Part shown: piece after piece, positions 35,967 through 44,603 of the stretch
Layout: every line of letters starts with the position of its first letter
How positions within the stretch are numbered: position 1 is the first letter of the stretch
Source: Planctomycetota bacterium
GTDB taxonomy: Bacteria > Planctomycetota > Planctomycetia > Planctomycetales > Planctomycetaceae
Assembly: GCA_003388505.1 (NCBI GenBank)
Contig: QQVO01000051.1
Span: 1 to 64,000 of the forward strand
DNA length: 64,000 nt
Direction of reading: 5' to 3'
Translations under genes and position numbers: made by a program
The notes under the pieces: model-generated
What the model saw: only the letters and a program-made list of their open reading frames with translations
What the model was told of the DNA's origin: nothing
Databases searched by the model: none

Positions 35967-38765
35967 ATGACCTCGCCTGAGCCGAACACCGCCGATCACA
36001 GCGTCGCGCAGCAGCATATTCGCGGCTCCGCGCTGTTGATGTGTGGGCGCTTCCTGTCGCTGGGGATCAACCTGGTGAACCAGGTGGTGATCGTCCGCTA
36101 CCTCTCCAAGCACGATTTCGGCGCCTTTGCGTTCGCACTCGCGATCGTCATGACGGCCTCCGAGTTTGCGACGTTCGGGCTGAAGGACGCGGCGTCGCGT
36201 TTTATTCCCATCTACCAGCAGCGGCGCGACTATGCGCGGATGTTCGGCGGAATGCTGCTGATGTCCGGGACGATCATCGGCCTGAGTACGGCCCTGTTGG
36301 TCCTGGGATTCGGTCTGCAGGGACTGCTGACACAATGGGCGGATTTGGACCCGTTGTCGTTGGCGTTGCTGATGACGCTGATCGTGCTCATGCCGATCGA
36401 AGCGCTCGACCGCCTGCTGCTGTCCCTGTTTGCCGTGTTCGCCGGTGCGCGGGGGGTATTTCTCCGCCGTCACCTCCTGGGGCCGATTCTGCGTCTGGGG
36501 GCTTTGCTGGCGGTGGTTGCCTTTTCCGGGAACGTCCACGCCCTGGCGTTTGCGTACGTGGCAGCCGGAGCGCTGGGAGTCGTCTTGTATGTGACTCTCC
36601 TGACTCAGATCCTGCGCAAGCAGGGACTCTTGCGGGAATTCCACCTGCGGGATCTTCGAATTCCCGTCCGCGAGGTCTTCGCGTTCAGTTTGCCGCTGCT
36701 CGGATCGCAGATGTTCCTGGTGCTGCGCGGCACGCTGGTCGTCTTTCTGCTCGGGCTCTATCACAACAACCAGTCTGTCGCCGAATACCGGGCCGTCGTT
36801 CCCGTGGCTCTCTTGACGACGCTGGTGTTGAGAAACTTTCAGTTTCTTTTCTTGCCGAACGCGGCCCGGCTCTACGCCGACGGCGAGGATTCGCAGATTA
36901 ATCATCTGTACTGGCAAACCGCCGCTTGGATCGCCGTCTTCACGTTTCCGATATTCGCGGTCTGCGTCGGCCTTGCCGAACCGGTGACGGCGTTGTTGTT
37001 CGGCGAGCGCTACGTCGACTCGGCTGTGATTCTGGCGATTCTCGCGCTGGGATACTATTTCCGCGCGGCACTGGGCTTCAATCAGCACACGCTCAAGGTG
37101 TACGGCAAGGCGCCGTCGATTCTGGCGGTCGACGCCTTGTCCGTCATCGTGATTGTGGGCGTCAATCTGATGTTGATTCCGAAATATGGTGCGATGGGAG
37201 GCGCGATCGGCACGACGAGTACGATCATCGTCCATAACGTGCTCAATCAGATCGCGCTGGGCTGGGGCACGTCGGTCACTTCCTTCAACATGAAGTACGC
37301 ACGGGTCTACGGCGCAATCGTCGTGTGCACCGTGCTGCTGTGCGCGTCGCAGTGGCTGTGGCAGCCGCCATTTTTCGTCGGGGGACTGCTGGCGGCGGCG
37401 GGCTCACTGGTGGTGCTGATGGCGTCGCGCGGCGCGCTCGAGGTCGAGGAAACCTTTCCCGAGCTGCGTCGTCTGCCCTTTCTCAAGTGGATCGTGGCCA
37501 GCGGTCGAAACGCTCCGGTGCAGACCGGAACAGGAACTCAACAGAATTCCTTGAAGTCCATCCGTGACGCGGCGCAACACACGATCGCCGCGCGCTTTAA
37601 GGAACGTGCTCACCGGTATTTCGACGATTTCGACGGGCGGCCGGTCCGCGTCGGCCTGTCGGGCGTTCAGGTCAACCGGGCTTCAACGGTCTACGAATTT
37701 CTGCTCAGCAGCGGCGACCGGAGTCACGCTGTCATTGCCAAGTTCCGACCCCCGTGGCGCAGCGAGCGGCCGCCCGTTCCGAGCGTCGATCGACCCGCCA
37801 TCAATCGACCCTGGGTGGATCGCGAAACGACGCGGGAGATTCGCTCGAACCACGAGTACGAGGCGCTCTCTGCGATCCATGCCCGGTTCGCCGAGTTGGA
37901 TCCGACACGATTCACGGTCGTCCGGCCGTTAGACGTGTTCAGCGATGTCCCCGCGCTGATCTCGGACAAGTTCACCGGATGCACGTTGAATCAGCGCTAT
38001 CGTCGACAGCGCTACGCCAGGAACCGTCGCGTCGAACTCTCACAGGTGTTCTTTCGCGCAGGAGAGTGGCTGCGGCACATGCACCAGATGCCTGTCGTGG
38101 CACACACCCGCGCCCGCGACACCACGCGCGACGAGTTCGTCGCTGCGACGCATGAATTGGCGAGATTCCTCTCATCCGCGTCCGGTTGCCAGCGGATGAT
38201 CCGTGAGACCGCTGATGAGTGTGCCGACCTCGCGTCGCGGGAACTTCCTGATCGCCTTCCCTGCGGGCTGCTGCACGGCGACTTCGCACCGCGAAATCTT
38301 CTCACAGACTCGGACGGACGAGTCGCCGGATTCGACACACTGGCCGAGGGTTACGGACCAGTCTACGAAGACATCGCTTGCTTTCTTGTGCTGCTGGAAC
38401 GCGACTCCGCGTCATTCTACTCGCTGGCCTGCGGTCGTCAGCCGAAACTGGACACGCCCCTCCGCAACCAGTTCCTGCGGGGATACTTCGGCGATGATCC
38501 AGTGCCGTACGGCGCCGTCCGGCTGTTTGAAATTCAGGTGGCCTTTGAAAAATGGTCCCAATCGGTCGTCGGCTACCGAATGTCGTCAAGAATCCGCAAG
38601 ATCCCCAAACGCGCTCGATTGGGGTTGATCAATCAATCGTACTCGTCGCTGGTGCAAAGCCTGCTGCGCGATCTGCGAAATCCTGAGCGGGACCGATCGA
38701 ACGGGTACACACCGTCGACGCGCAGCGCCCTCGATACCCACGGTGGGAGACTGACCACGCGATGA
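35967..38765 (+). CDS. Polysaccharide flippase fused to APH-type kinase
   Basis: 932 residues in two parts. Residues 1 to ~495 are a Wzx-type MATE/MVF flippase with about 12 helices (HIRGSALLMCGRFLSLGINLVNQVVIVRYLSKHDFGAFAFALA). Residues ~545-880 are an aminoglycoside-phosphotransferase-like kinase: probable ATP lysine K592 in HAVIAKF, catalytic loop HGDFAPRN (H770, D772, N777), and metal Asp D790 in GFDT. The flippase moves lipid-linked repeat units; the cytoplasmic kinase could phosphorylate a sugar or other small molecule of this pathway. The two parts are in one uninterrupted frame with a ~50 residue linker. It overlaps the next gene by 4 bases. Confidence 0.88.
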   Translation: MTSPEPNTADHSVAQQHIRGSALLMCGRFLSLGINLVNQVVIVRYLSKHDFGAFAFALAIVMTASEFATFGLKDAASRFIPIYQQRRDYARMFGGMLLMSGTIIGLSTALLVLGFGLQGLLTQWADLDPLSLALLMTLIVLMPIEALDRLLLSLFAVFAGARGVFLRRHLLGPILRLGALLAVVAFSGNVHALAFAYVAAGALGVVLYVTLLTQILRKQGLLREFHLRDLRIPVREVFAFSLPLLGSQMFLVLRGTLVVFLLGLYHNNQSVAEYRAVVPVALLTTLVLRNFQFLFLPNAARLYADGEDSQINHLYWQTAAWIAVFTFPIFAVCVGLAEPVTALLFGERYVDSAVILAILALGYYFRAALGFNQHTLKVYGKAPSILAVDALSVIVIVGVNLMLIPKYGAMGGAIGTTSTIIVHNVLNQIALGWGTSVTSFNMKYARVYGAIVVCTVLLCASQWLWQPPFFVGGLLAAAGSLVVLMASRGALEVEETFPELRRLPFLKWIVASGRNAPVQTGTGTQQNSLKSIRDAAQHTIAARFKERAHRYFDDFDGRPVRVGLSGVQVNRASTVYEFLLSSGDRSHAVIAKFRPPWRSERPPVPSVDRPAINRPWVDRETTREIRSNHEYEALSAIHARFAELDPTRFTVVRPLDVFSDVPALISDKFTGCTLNQRYRRQRYARNRRVELSQVFFRAGEWLRHMHQMPVVAHTRARDTTRDEFVAATHELARFLSSASGCQRMIRETADECADLASRELPDRLPCGLLHGDFAPRNLLTDSDGRVAGFDTLAEGYGPVYEDIACFLVLLERDSASFYSLACGRQPKLDTPLRNQFLRGYFGDDPVPYGAVRLFEIQVAFEKWSQSVVGYRMSSRIRKIPKRARLGLINQSYSSLVQSLLRDLRNPERDRSNGYTPSTRSALDTHGGRLTTR

Positions 38766-39802
38766 TCGCCGGCTGCCCTCCACTCCGTTCGATGTTTTCC
38801 GCGGCCTCGAAGCTGGCGCAGGCCCGCCTGGCTTCCTCGGGCGCCTTTTCCCACCTGGCCACGATGCTGGAGCGACGCGAACTCCGGACACATCTGCTGC
38901 GCGTGCTCACCTATCACCGGGTCGCAGACGTTGAGGAAGGATCCGATTTCTGCCCGTCGCTCCGCAGCGCATCACCCGATGGGTTTCGCGAACACGTCGA
39001 GTTTCTGATGGAACACTACAACGTCGTTTCCATGGAGCACGTGTACGCGGCCTGCCGGGGGGAAACTGAACTGCCACCGCGGGCGGTCTTGATTACCTTT
39101 GATGACGCGTATCATGATTTCGCCGAACAGGCATGGCCCATTCTGCAGCAATTCGCAGCGCCCGTCACACTCTTCGTACCGACGGCGTACCCGGACAATC
39201 CCAGCCTCGTCTTCTGGTGGGACCGGTTGCACCGGGCCTGTCGCGCCGCGGATCAGCCGACTGTCGCCACTCCTTTGGGGCCGTTGAGCCTGTCCTCACC
39301 ACAGCAGCGGGCGCAAGCGTGCGAGCAGCTTTGCAGTTATGTGAAGACACTGGAGCATGGCGCCGCATCTGATTTTGTGAACAAGATTTGCGACGAACTG
39401 GGGGAACCCCGGCTCGGCAACGGGGTGCTCGGTTGGGACGCACTGCGAGAACTGGCGAGGGAGGGAGTGACGCTCGGCGCTCACACGAGAACGCATCCCC
39501 TGATGAATCGCATGCGTGCCGGACCCGCCGTCACTGAAGCCGTTGAGTCGCTGCGGGATCTGGAGCGCGAGATTGGGCATGTCCTCCCGGTCTTCGCCTA
39601 CCCAGGGGGCGCGATGGACCCCGAGGTCATTGCCCAACTGCGGAAAACCTCCATCGAACTGGCATTCAGTACGCAGCGCGGCCAGAACGATCTGCGCGTG
39701 ACCGATCGACTTCAGCTTGGCCGGATCCACATCGGCCCGTCCACAACCGTGCCGATCCTGCGGGCCAAGCTGCTCGCGTATGGGCGCAACATGCTGCGAT
39801 GA
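38762..39802 (+). CDS. Polysaccharide deacetylase (CE4/NodB)
   Basis: 346 residues with a NodB homology domain: TFDDAYHDF carries the catalytic Asp pair, GAHTRTHPLMNRM carries the metal His-x3-His, and FAYPGGAMD follows as in MT4. It should remove N- or O-acetyl groups from a glycan. No clear signal peptide; the first ~50 residues are basic and amphipathic. The ATG overlaps the flippase-kinase stop by 4 bases, and its own stop overlaps the next gene by 4 bases, so expression is coupled. Confidence 0.9.
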   Translation: MIAGCPPLRSMFSAASKLAQARLASSGAFSHLATMLERRELRTHLLRVLTYHRVADVEEGSDFCPSLRSASPDGFREHVEFLMEHYNVVSMEHVYAACRGETELPPRAVLITFDDAYHDFAEQAWPILQQFAAPVTLFVPTAYPDNPSLVFWWDRLHRACRAADQPTVATPLGPLSLSSPQQRAQACEQLCSYVKTLEHGAASDFVNKICDELGEPRLGNGVLGWDALRELAREGVTLGAHTRTHPLMNRMRAGPAVTEAVESLRDLEREIGHVLPVFAYPGGAMDPEVIAQLRKTSIELAFSTQRGQNDLRVTDRLQLGRIHIGPSTTVPILRAKLLAYGRNMLR

Positions 39803-40806
39803 AACTTGAACAGCACAGGAACCAGTCAGTGAAACAGCCTCCCACCATCGGCATCCTGTACCCGGGGGAGTTGGGCTCGGCGATCGGGGCGCTTCTGAAC
39901 GACGGCGGGCATCACGTGGTGACCACGACCGTCGGGAGAAGCGCGCGCACATGCACGCTCTGCCGGAAGGCGGGACTGGAAACACTCCCCTCGGTCGACG
40001 ACGTCGTCCGCGCCGCCGACGTCACGTTCTCTTTCGTCACCCCCAAAGCCGCACTCTCCGTCGCCGAGGAGTTCTGTCATGCCTCCCGCCGCACCGGGCG
40101 CCGCTCGCTCTACGTCGATGCCAACTCCGTTTCCCCCATCACCGCCGCCGAGATCGGGGAAATGCTGGACCGGCTCGGTCTTTCGTTTGTAGACGCGTCC
40201 GTTCACGGTCTGGCCGCCAATCTGAAAAGTCACGGAACGATCTATCTGAGCGGCGCGCAGGCTGAGGAGGTCGGCCCGATCTTCGAGCCCTGGCTGCGGA
40301 CGCGGATTCTGGGTGATCAGGTGGGCGCGGCCTCTCAGCACAAAATGCTCATGGGTGGCCTGACGAAGGGACTTGTCGCGCTGTATCTCGAACTGAGCCT
40401 TGTCGCGCGGGACGCCGGGCTGCTGGAACAACTGCACGACTGTTATCGCCACTATTATCCGGGCATCATGACCGTGCTTGACCGACTGCTGCCGACCTAT
40501 GCGGTGCATGCAGGTCGACGCGGCGATGAATTGACCGAAGTGGAGCGGACGATCCGTTCGCTCGGACTGGAGCCGCGCATGATTCGGTCCGCGCGCCGTT
40601 TGATCACGGCACTCGGCGAGGTCGATTTCGGGAATCCTCCGGCAGATGGATTCACGCCGGCCGCTGTGCTCGAACGGGCCTATGCCGCCGGTCTGCTTGA
40701 TCCCCCCGAGGCGGATGCGACCGCTTCAAACACACCATCAGCTGTCTGTTCCGCAAGTCCGTCCGTTGGCTATGCGGCAGACCATTCAATCATTTCCACT
40801 CCTTAA
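39799..40806 (+). CDS. 6-Phosphogluconate-dehydrogenase-like NAD(P) oxidoreductase
   Basis: 335 residues. Rossmann N-terminus GILYPGELGSAIGALL with VVTTTVGRSARTC, then SFVTPKAALSVAEEF and VDANSVSP, the substrate-loop SVHGLAANLKSHGTIYLSG, and catalytic Lys in QHKMLMGGLTKG. This matches the 6PGDH/3-hydroxyisobutyrate dehydrogenase superfamily, with a C-terminal domain of DUF1932 type. It probably oxidises a beta-hydroxy acid or sugar acid. Its partner RraA-like gene follows 18 bases later, and a 6PGDH-RraA pair suggests a carbohydrate-acid branch. The last ~40 residues are unconserved. Confidence 0.85.
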   Translation: MKLEQHRNQSVKQPPTIGILYPGELGSAIGALLNDGGHHVVTTTVGRSARTCTLCRKAGLETLPSVDDVVRAADVTFSFVTPKAALSVAEEFCHASRRTGRRSLYVDANSVSPITAAEIGEMLDRLGLSFVDASVHGLAANLKSHGTIYLSGAQAEEVGPIFEPWLRTRILGDQVGAASQHKMLMGGLTKGLVALYLELSLVARDAGLLEQLHDCYRHYYPGIMTVLDRLLPTYAVHAGRRGDELTEVERTIRSLGLEPRMIRSARRLITALGEVDFGNPPADGFTPAAVLERAYAAGLLDPPEADATASNTPSAVCSASPSVGYAADHSIISTP

Positions 40807-40824
40807 GACCAAGAGAGAATCATC

Positions 40825-41601
40825 ATGTCTTCCCGTCCACGATCTGCGGAAATGCATCCCGGCCCCGGATTCCGGGTCAAACTCGACTTCGAACGTTGTG
40901 AGCCCGAGACCATCCAGGGACTCGGGAAGTTCCCGACGCCCGATATCTCTGACCAGCTCAATCGGCTCTACGCAGTCGATTCCTCGATCCGGCTCATGAC
41001 GGCCGATCATCACGCGCTCTGCGGACCTGCACTCACGGTGAAAGTCTTTCCCGGAGACAACCTGATGGTGCACAAGGCACTGGATGTCGCAAAGCCGGGT
41101 GATGTCGTGGTGGTCGACGCCGGCGGCTCCCAGGGCAACGCCGTGCTCGGGGATATCATCTGCCGCAAGGCGAAGCATCGGCAGATCGCCGGGTTCATCA
41201 TCGATGGCCTGATCCGAGACGTGCCGGAGATTCTGCCGCTCGACTTCCCGGTCTTCGCGCAGGGAACAACGGCGATCGGCCCGCTGCATCGTGGTCCGGG
41301 CGAGATCAACTTCCCGATCTGTTGCGGCGGCGTGGTCACGAACCCCGGCGACATTGTTGTCGCGGACTCCGCAGGTGTCGTGATCGTTCCCCAGGAGGTT
41401 GCACTGGAGTTGTTGCAGAAACTCAAGAGCAACCAGGCGCGGATGGAGACTTACGTACAGGCCGTCGATCGTGGCGAGTTTTCCAATGACTGGGTGGATG
41501 GCGTCCTGCGCGAGAACAACTGCCCGGTCATTCATCCGGTCGACCGTCCACGGACTGTTCCCGCGCAACCCACCCTGGAAAAAGACGTCATCAATACGTG
41601 A
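40825..41601 (+). CDS. RraA-like aldolase-superfamily protein
   Basis: 258 residues. The RraA fold signature is seen in GPALTVKVFPGDNLMVHKAL, GDVVVVDAGGSQGNAVLGDII, and IIDGLIRDVPEI where the Arg and Asp are active-site residues in the HMG/CHA aldolases of this family. Later GDIVVADSAGVVIVPQEVA is also conserved. Related enzymes cleave or decarboxylate 4-hydroxy-2-oxo acids with a divalent metal. It directly follows the 6PGDH-like gene, so the two may act on one oxidised sugar acid. Start ATG 40825 after AGAGAATCATC. Confidence 0.88.
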   Translation: MSSRPRSAEMHPGPGFRVKLDFERCEPETIQGLGKFPTPDISDQLNRLYAVDSSIRLMTADHHALCGPALTVKVFPGDNLMVHKALDVAKPGDVVVVDAGGSQGNAVLGDIICRKAKHRQIAGFIIDGLIRDVPEILPLDFPVFAQGTTAIGPLHRGPGEINFPICCGGVVTNPGDIVVADSAGVVIVPQEVALELLQKLKSNQARMETYVQAVDRGEFSNDWVDGVLRENNCPVIHPVDRPRTVPAQPTLEKDVINT

Positions 41602-41788
41602 TGTGTAGCGATTCAACGACCATTCTGGATCGTGAACCGGGCCGGGCTCGGTTCGAGCACCACGGTTATTCCCTCGGGCGCAGGCAACCGCAGGGAGAAC
41701 CGACCTGGTGCAGCAATCCCCTGTTCGCGACCTGAAGCGACGATCGACACAGCACAGTCAAAGGTTTGAAGTATGACTGGGGGGCACC

Positions 41789-42928
41789 ATGTCCGCAGTG
41801 TCTAAGACACTGGAAAAGGCGTCACGCGTCACGGCGATGCTGGGACGCGCGCGGCGGAGTGTGCGCCGAGCGAAAGCGCATCGCGCCGACTTTTACGTCG
41901 AACTCTGGAACCGCGCGGCAGCGGAAATCGGCGCCAGCGTGACGCAAACGTGTGGCGACCTGTTCACGGTGACGCGCGGCGACGCGATGGCAAGGGTGAT
42001 GCGAAACTACACGGACCTCGACGGTCCGGTCACACTGCGTCTGGCGGGAAACAAGCCGCAAGTCCACAAGCTCCTGCGTTCACAGGGCCTGCCGACACCG
42101 GAGCACCTCCAGTTCTCGCTGGACGATCTCTCGGCGGCACTGGGCTTTCTGCGACGTCACGCAGTCTGCGTCGTTAAGCCGGCAGCCGATACCGGGGCGG
42201 GAAGCGGCGTCACGACGAACGTAACGACGCGCGCCCAACTGTATCAGGCCGCCATTCGCGCAGCAGGACACAGTTCCGAGCTGCTGATCGAACAGCAGAT
42301 CGCCGGGGAGAATGTGCGACTGCTCTTTCTGGACGGTCGCCTGCTCGATGCCGTGCAACGCTGCGCGCCGGCGGTTGTGGGCGACGGCCGATCGACAATC
42401 GGCGCGCTGGTGAGGCAAGCGAACCGGCATCGCCTCGACGGTGGACACGCCGTGGCGCAGACAGTGCTGAAGCACGACCTCGACATGAAGCGCACGCTCG
42501 CCGCACAGGGCCTGTCGTGGCGCGCGATTCCCGCAAACGGGCAGTCAGTCCGGTTGAATACGGTCGTCAACAGCAACTCTGCTCTGGAGAACGTCTCGGT
42601 GATGGACACGATCTCCGCGACGATCGTGGAAGCCGGGCGGCGGGCCGTGGATGCCATTGGCGCGCGGCTGGCAGGGGTCGACGTCATTTCACCGGATCTG
42701 ACAACGGACCTCGAGTCCGCCGGAGGCGTTGTTCTCGAAGTGAATACGACGCCGGGACTTTACATTCACGAAGGCAGTTGCAACGGGTCGGTTGCGACCG
42801 CAATACTCGAAGCATGTTTGCAATCGTCGCGCCGCAATTCGGAGCGGCAGGAAGAGGCGAGTGTCGCCATCGCATCAGGATACAGCAGAGATGACAGCCA
42901 CAGTGCAGGAATCAGCGACTGGGCGTAA
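41789..42928 (+). CDS. ATP-grasp ligase, cyanophycin synthetase-like
   Basis: 379 residues. VCVVKPAADTGAGSGVTTNV is the ATP-grasp phosphate loop region; LLIEQQIAGENVRLLFLDGRLLDAVQRCAPAVVGDGRSTIGALV closely follows the cyanophycin synthetase ATP-grasp signature, and VVLEVNTTPGLYIH carries the metal Glu/Asn. There is no Mur-ligase domain as in full CphA, so it is a stand-alone ligase that likely makes an amide or peptide bond with ATP. Start ATG 41789 after a GGGGG-rich site. It overlaps the next ATP-grasp gene by 38 bases. The acceptor could be a sugar acid in this pathway. Confidence 0.87.
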   Translation: MSAVSKTLEKASRVTAMLGRARRSVRRAKAHRADFYVELWNRAAAEIGASVTQTCGDLFTVTRGDAMARVMRNYTDLDGPVTLRLAGNKPQVHKLLRSQGLPTPEHLQFSLDDLSAALGFLRRHAVCVVKPAADTGAGSGVTTNVTTRAQLYQAAIRAAGHSSELLIEQQIAGENVRLLFLDGRLLDAVQRCAPAVVGDGRSTIGALVRQANRHRLDGGHAVAQTVLKHDLDMKRTLAAQGLSWRAIPANGQSVRLNTVVNSNSALENVSVMDTISATIVEAGRRAVDAIGARLAGVDVISPDLTTDLESAGGVVLEVNTTPGLYIHEGSCNGSVATAILEACLQSSRRNSERQEEASVAIASGYSRDDSHSAGISDWA

Positions 42929-44108
42929 GACGACGCTCACTTCGCACGTCGATCCGCTGCCTCCCGCCATCGTGTTTCATGGGGGACACAACGCCTTGTC
43001 GATCGTGCGCAGTCTCGGCCGCCGCTCGATTCCGATCTACACGCTGAATGAGCCGGGCGCCGACGCCCATTCCAGCCGCTATGCACGGCCGATTTCGCTG
43101 CCTGCGGATCTGCCCTTCGCCGAAGCGGCGACCCGGTTCCTGACCGGGAGAGAGTCCGACTTTCTGAAGGGTGCGGTGCTGTTGGCTGCGAGCGACGAAG
43201 CGCTGGAGGTCATCGCAAACCACCGCACACAGCTCGCCGACAGGTTCCGCCTGGATCTGTCGAATTCGGACGCCCAGTTGATGATGCTGGACAAACTCGC
43301 GACGTACAACGCGGCCCGTGAAGCCGGGGTTCCGGCGCCGCGATACTGGGAAATCGAAACAGCCGACGACCTGCACGCATGTCGTGATGAATTCGTTTAC
43401 CCTCTGATCGTCAAGCCGAAACTGTCTCACCTGTTCCAGCGGAAGTTCAACAGAAAGTTCCTCGTCGCCGACAGTTTCGACGAAGTCCTTGACGCGTACC
43501 GGGTGACCGAATCTGCGAACATCGGGGTCATGCTCGTTGAAAAGATCCCGGGACCGGACAGCCAACTTGGCAGCTACTATACATACCTCGATGAGCACGG
43601 GGAGCCGCTGTTTGACTTTACAAAGCGGATTATCCGGCGGTATCCGACCAACATGGGATTGGCGTGCTACCACATCACCGATCACGTAGAGGGCGTCCGG
43701 GAACTGACGTTGAAACTGTGCCGGCACGTGAAACTTCGCGGATTGGCGAGCGTCGAGTTCAAACTCGACAAACGCGACGGTCAACTCAAGCTGATTGAAT
43801 GCAATGCCCGGTTCACCGGCGCCAACGTCCTGGTCGCAAAGGCCGGATTTGATCTGGCCAGCTTCGTCTACAATCGCGCCGTGGGGTTGGAACCACCGCA
43901 GTTGACTCACTTCCGAAAGGGCTTGCGACTGTGGGATCCGGCGCGCGATTTCCGTGCGTACCGCGAATTGAGCCGCCGCGGAGAAATGTCCGCTTTCGGC
44001 TGGATCCGCAGTGTGCTGCGTCCGCAGACGTTTCCGGTGTTCACCTGGAGCGATCCGAAGCCGGTGCTTGCAAGCCTGCAACGGCGATTTCGAAGACGTC
44101 CGAACTAG
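42891..44108 (+). CDS. ATP-grasp carboxylate-amine ligase-like protein
   Basis: 405 residues from the ATG at 42891, inside the 3' end of the upstream ATP-grasp gene (38-base overlap in another frame). GHNALSIVRSLGRRSIPIYTLN is a pre-ATP-grasp domain; PLIVKPKLSHLFQRKFNRKFLV and LVEKIPGPDSQLGSYYTYLDEHG carry the ATP-binding residues, and LKLIECNARFTGANVL the metal-binding ones. The pattern is that of ATP-grasp enzymes often found in exopolysaccharide clusters. Probably ligates an amine to a carboxylate, perhaps an amino acid on a uronic acid; the substrate is inferred. A longer in-frame start (42792) is not supported. Confidence 0.84.
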   Translation: MTATVQESATGRKTTLTSHVDPLPPAIVFHGGHNALSIVRSLGRRSIPIYTLNEPGADAHSSRYARPISLPADLPFAEAATRFLTGRESDFLKGAVLLAASDEALEVIANHRTQLADRFRLDLSNSDAQLMMLDKLATYNAAREAGVPAPRYWEIETADDLHACRDEFVYPLIVKPKLSHLFQRKFNRKFLVADSFDEVLDAYRVTESANIGVMLVEKIPGPDSQLGSYYTYLDEHGEPLFDFTKRIIRRYPTNMGLACYHITDHVEGVRELTLKLCRHVKLRGLASVEFKLDKRDGQLKLIECNARFTGANVLVAKAGFDLASFVYNRAVGLEPPQLTHFRKGLRLWDPARDFRAYRELSRRGEMSAFGWIRSVLRPQTFPVFTWSDPKPVLASLQRRFRRRPN

Positions 44109-44120
44109 CCACAGGCGCGA

Positions 44121-44603
44121 ATGAACTCGACGGCACTTGTGAGAATCTGTTTGTGGTCGGTGTTTCTGGTGGGGACTGGGTTTCTCATTCTGACTCCACC
44201 CAGTTACTACCGTTACTCGGCGGTGGGATTCGACATGGATCGCCTCGAAGGGGACGTGATTATTCACTCCTATCACCGACTGCGCTGGCCGGGAGACGGG
44301 ACCGTCCGCTGCGGGATGGGCGAAAAACAGTTTTCGGTGGACGAGGAGGATGTCGACATCGTTGATCTCGCGGGGCGCCTGTTCGACGAGCCAACGTTGG
44401 ATCTGCATCGTCGCGCCGAATCGGGCTTCGCCCTGTGGCGCGCCCCCGAAGTCTATGACAGCAAGGAAGGCAGGCATCTCTGGGCCCGCTGGATCAGCGT
44501 GCCGGCCTGGCTCCCGGGCGTGGTGTTGTTGGGTATCGGTACAGTGCTCTATCTCTCCGTTGGACGTGCTGCGCGGTGCATGAAATGCAAACAGACGCCA
44601 TGA
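44121..44603 (+). CDS. Small membrane-anchored protein, unknown
   Basis: 160 residues with helices at both ends (about 8-25 and 128-147) and a periplasmic-type middle (FDMDRLEGDVIIHSYHRLRWPGDGTVRCGMGEKQFSV). No family recognised. The last 28 bases overlap the next gene, an HTTM-type membrane protein, so they are probably coexpressed and may act together. Confidence 0.62.
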   Translation: MNSTALVRICLWSVFLVGTGFLILTPPSYYRYSAVGFDMDRLEGDVIIHSYHRLRWPGDGTVRCGMGEKQFSVDEEDVDIVDLAGRLFDEPTLDLHRRAESGFALWRAPEVYDSKEGRHLWARWISVPAWLPGVVLLGIGTVLYLSVGRAARCMKCKQTP

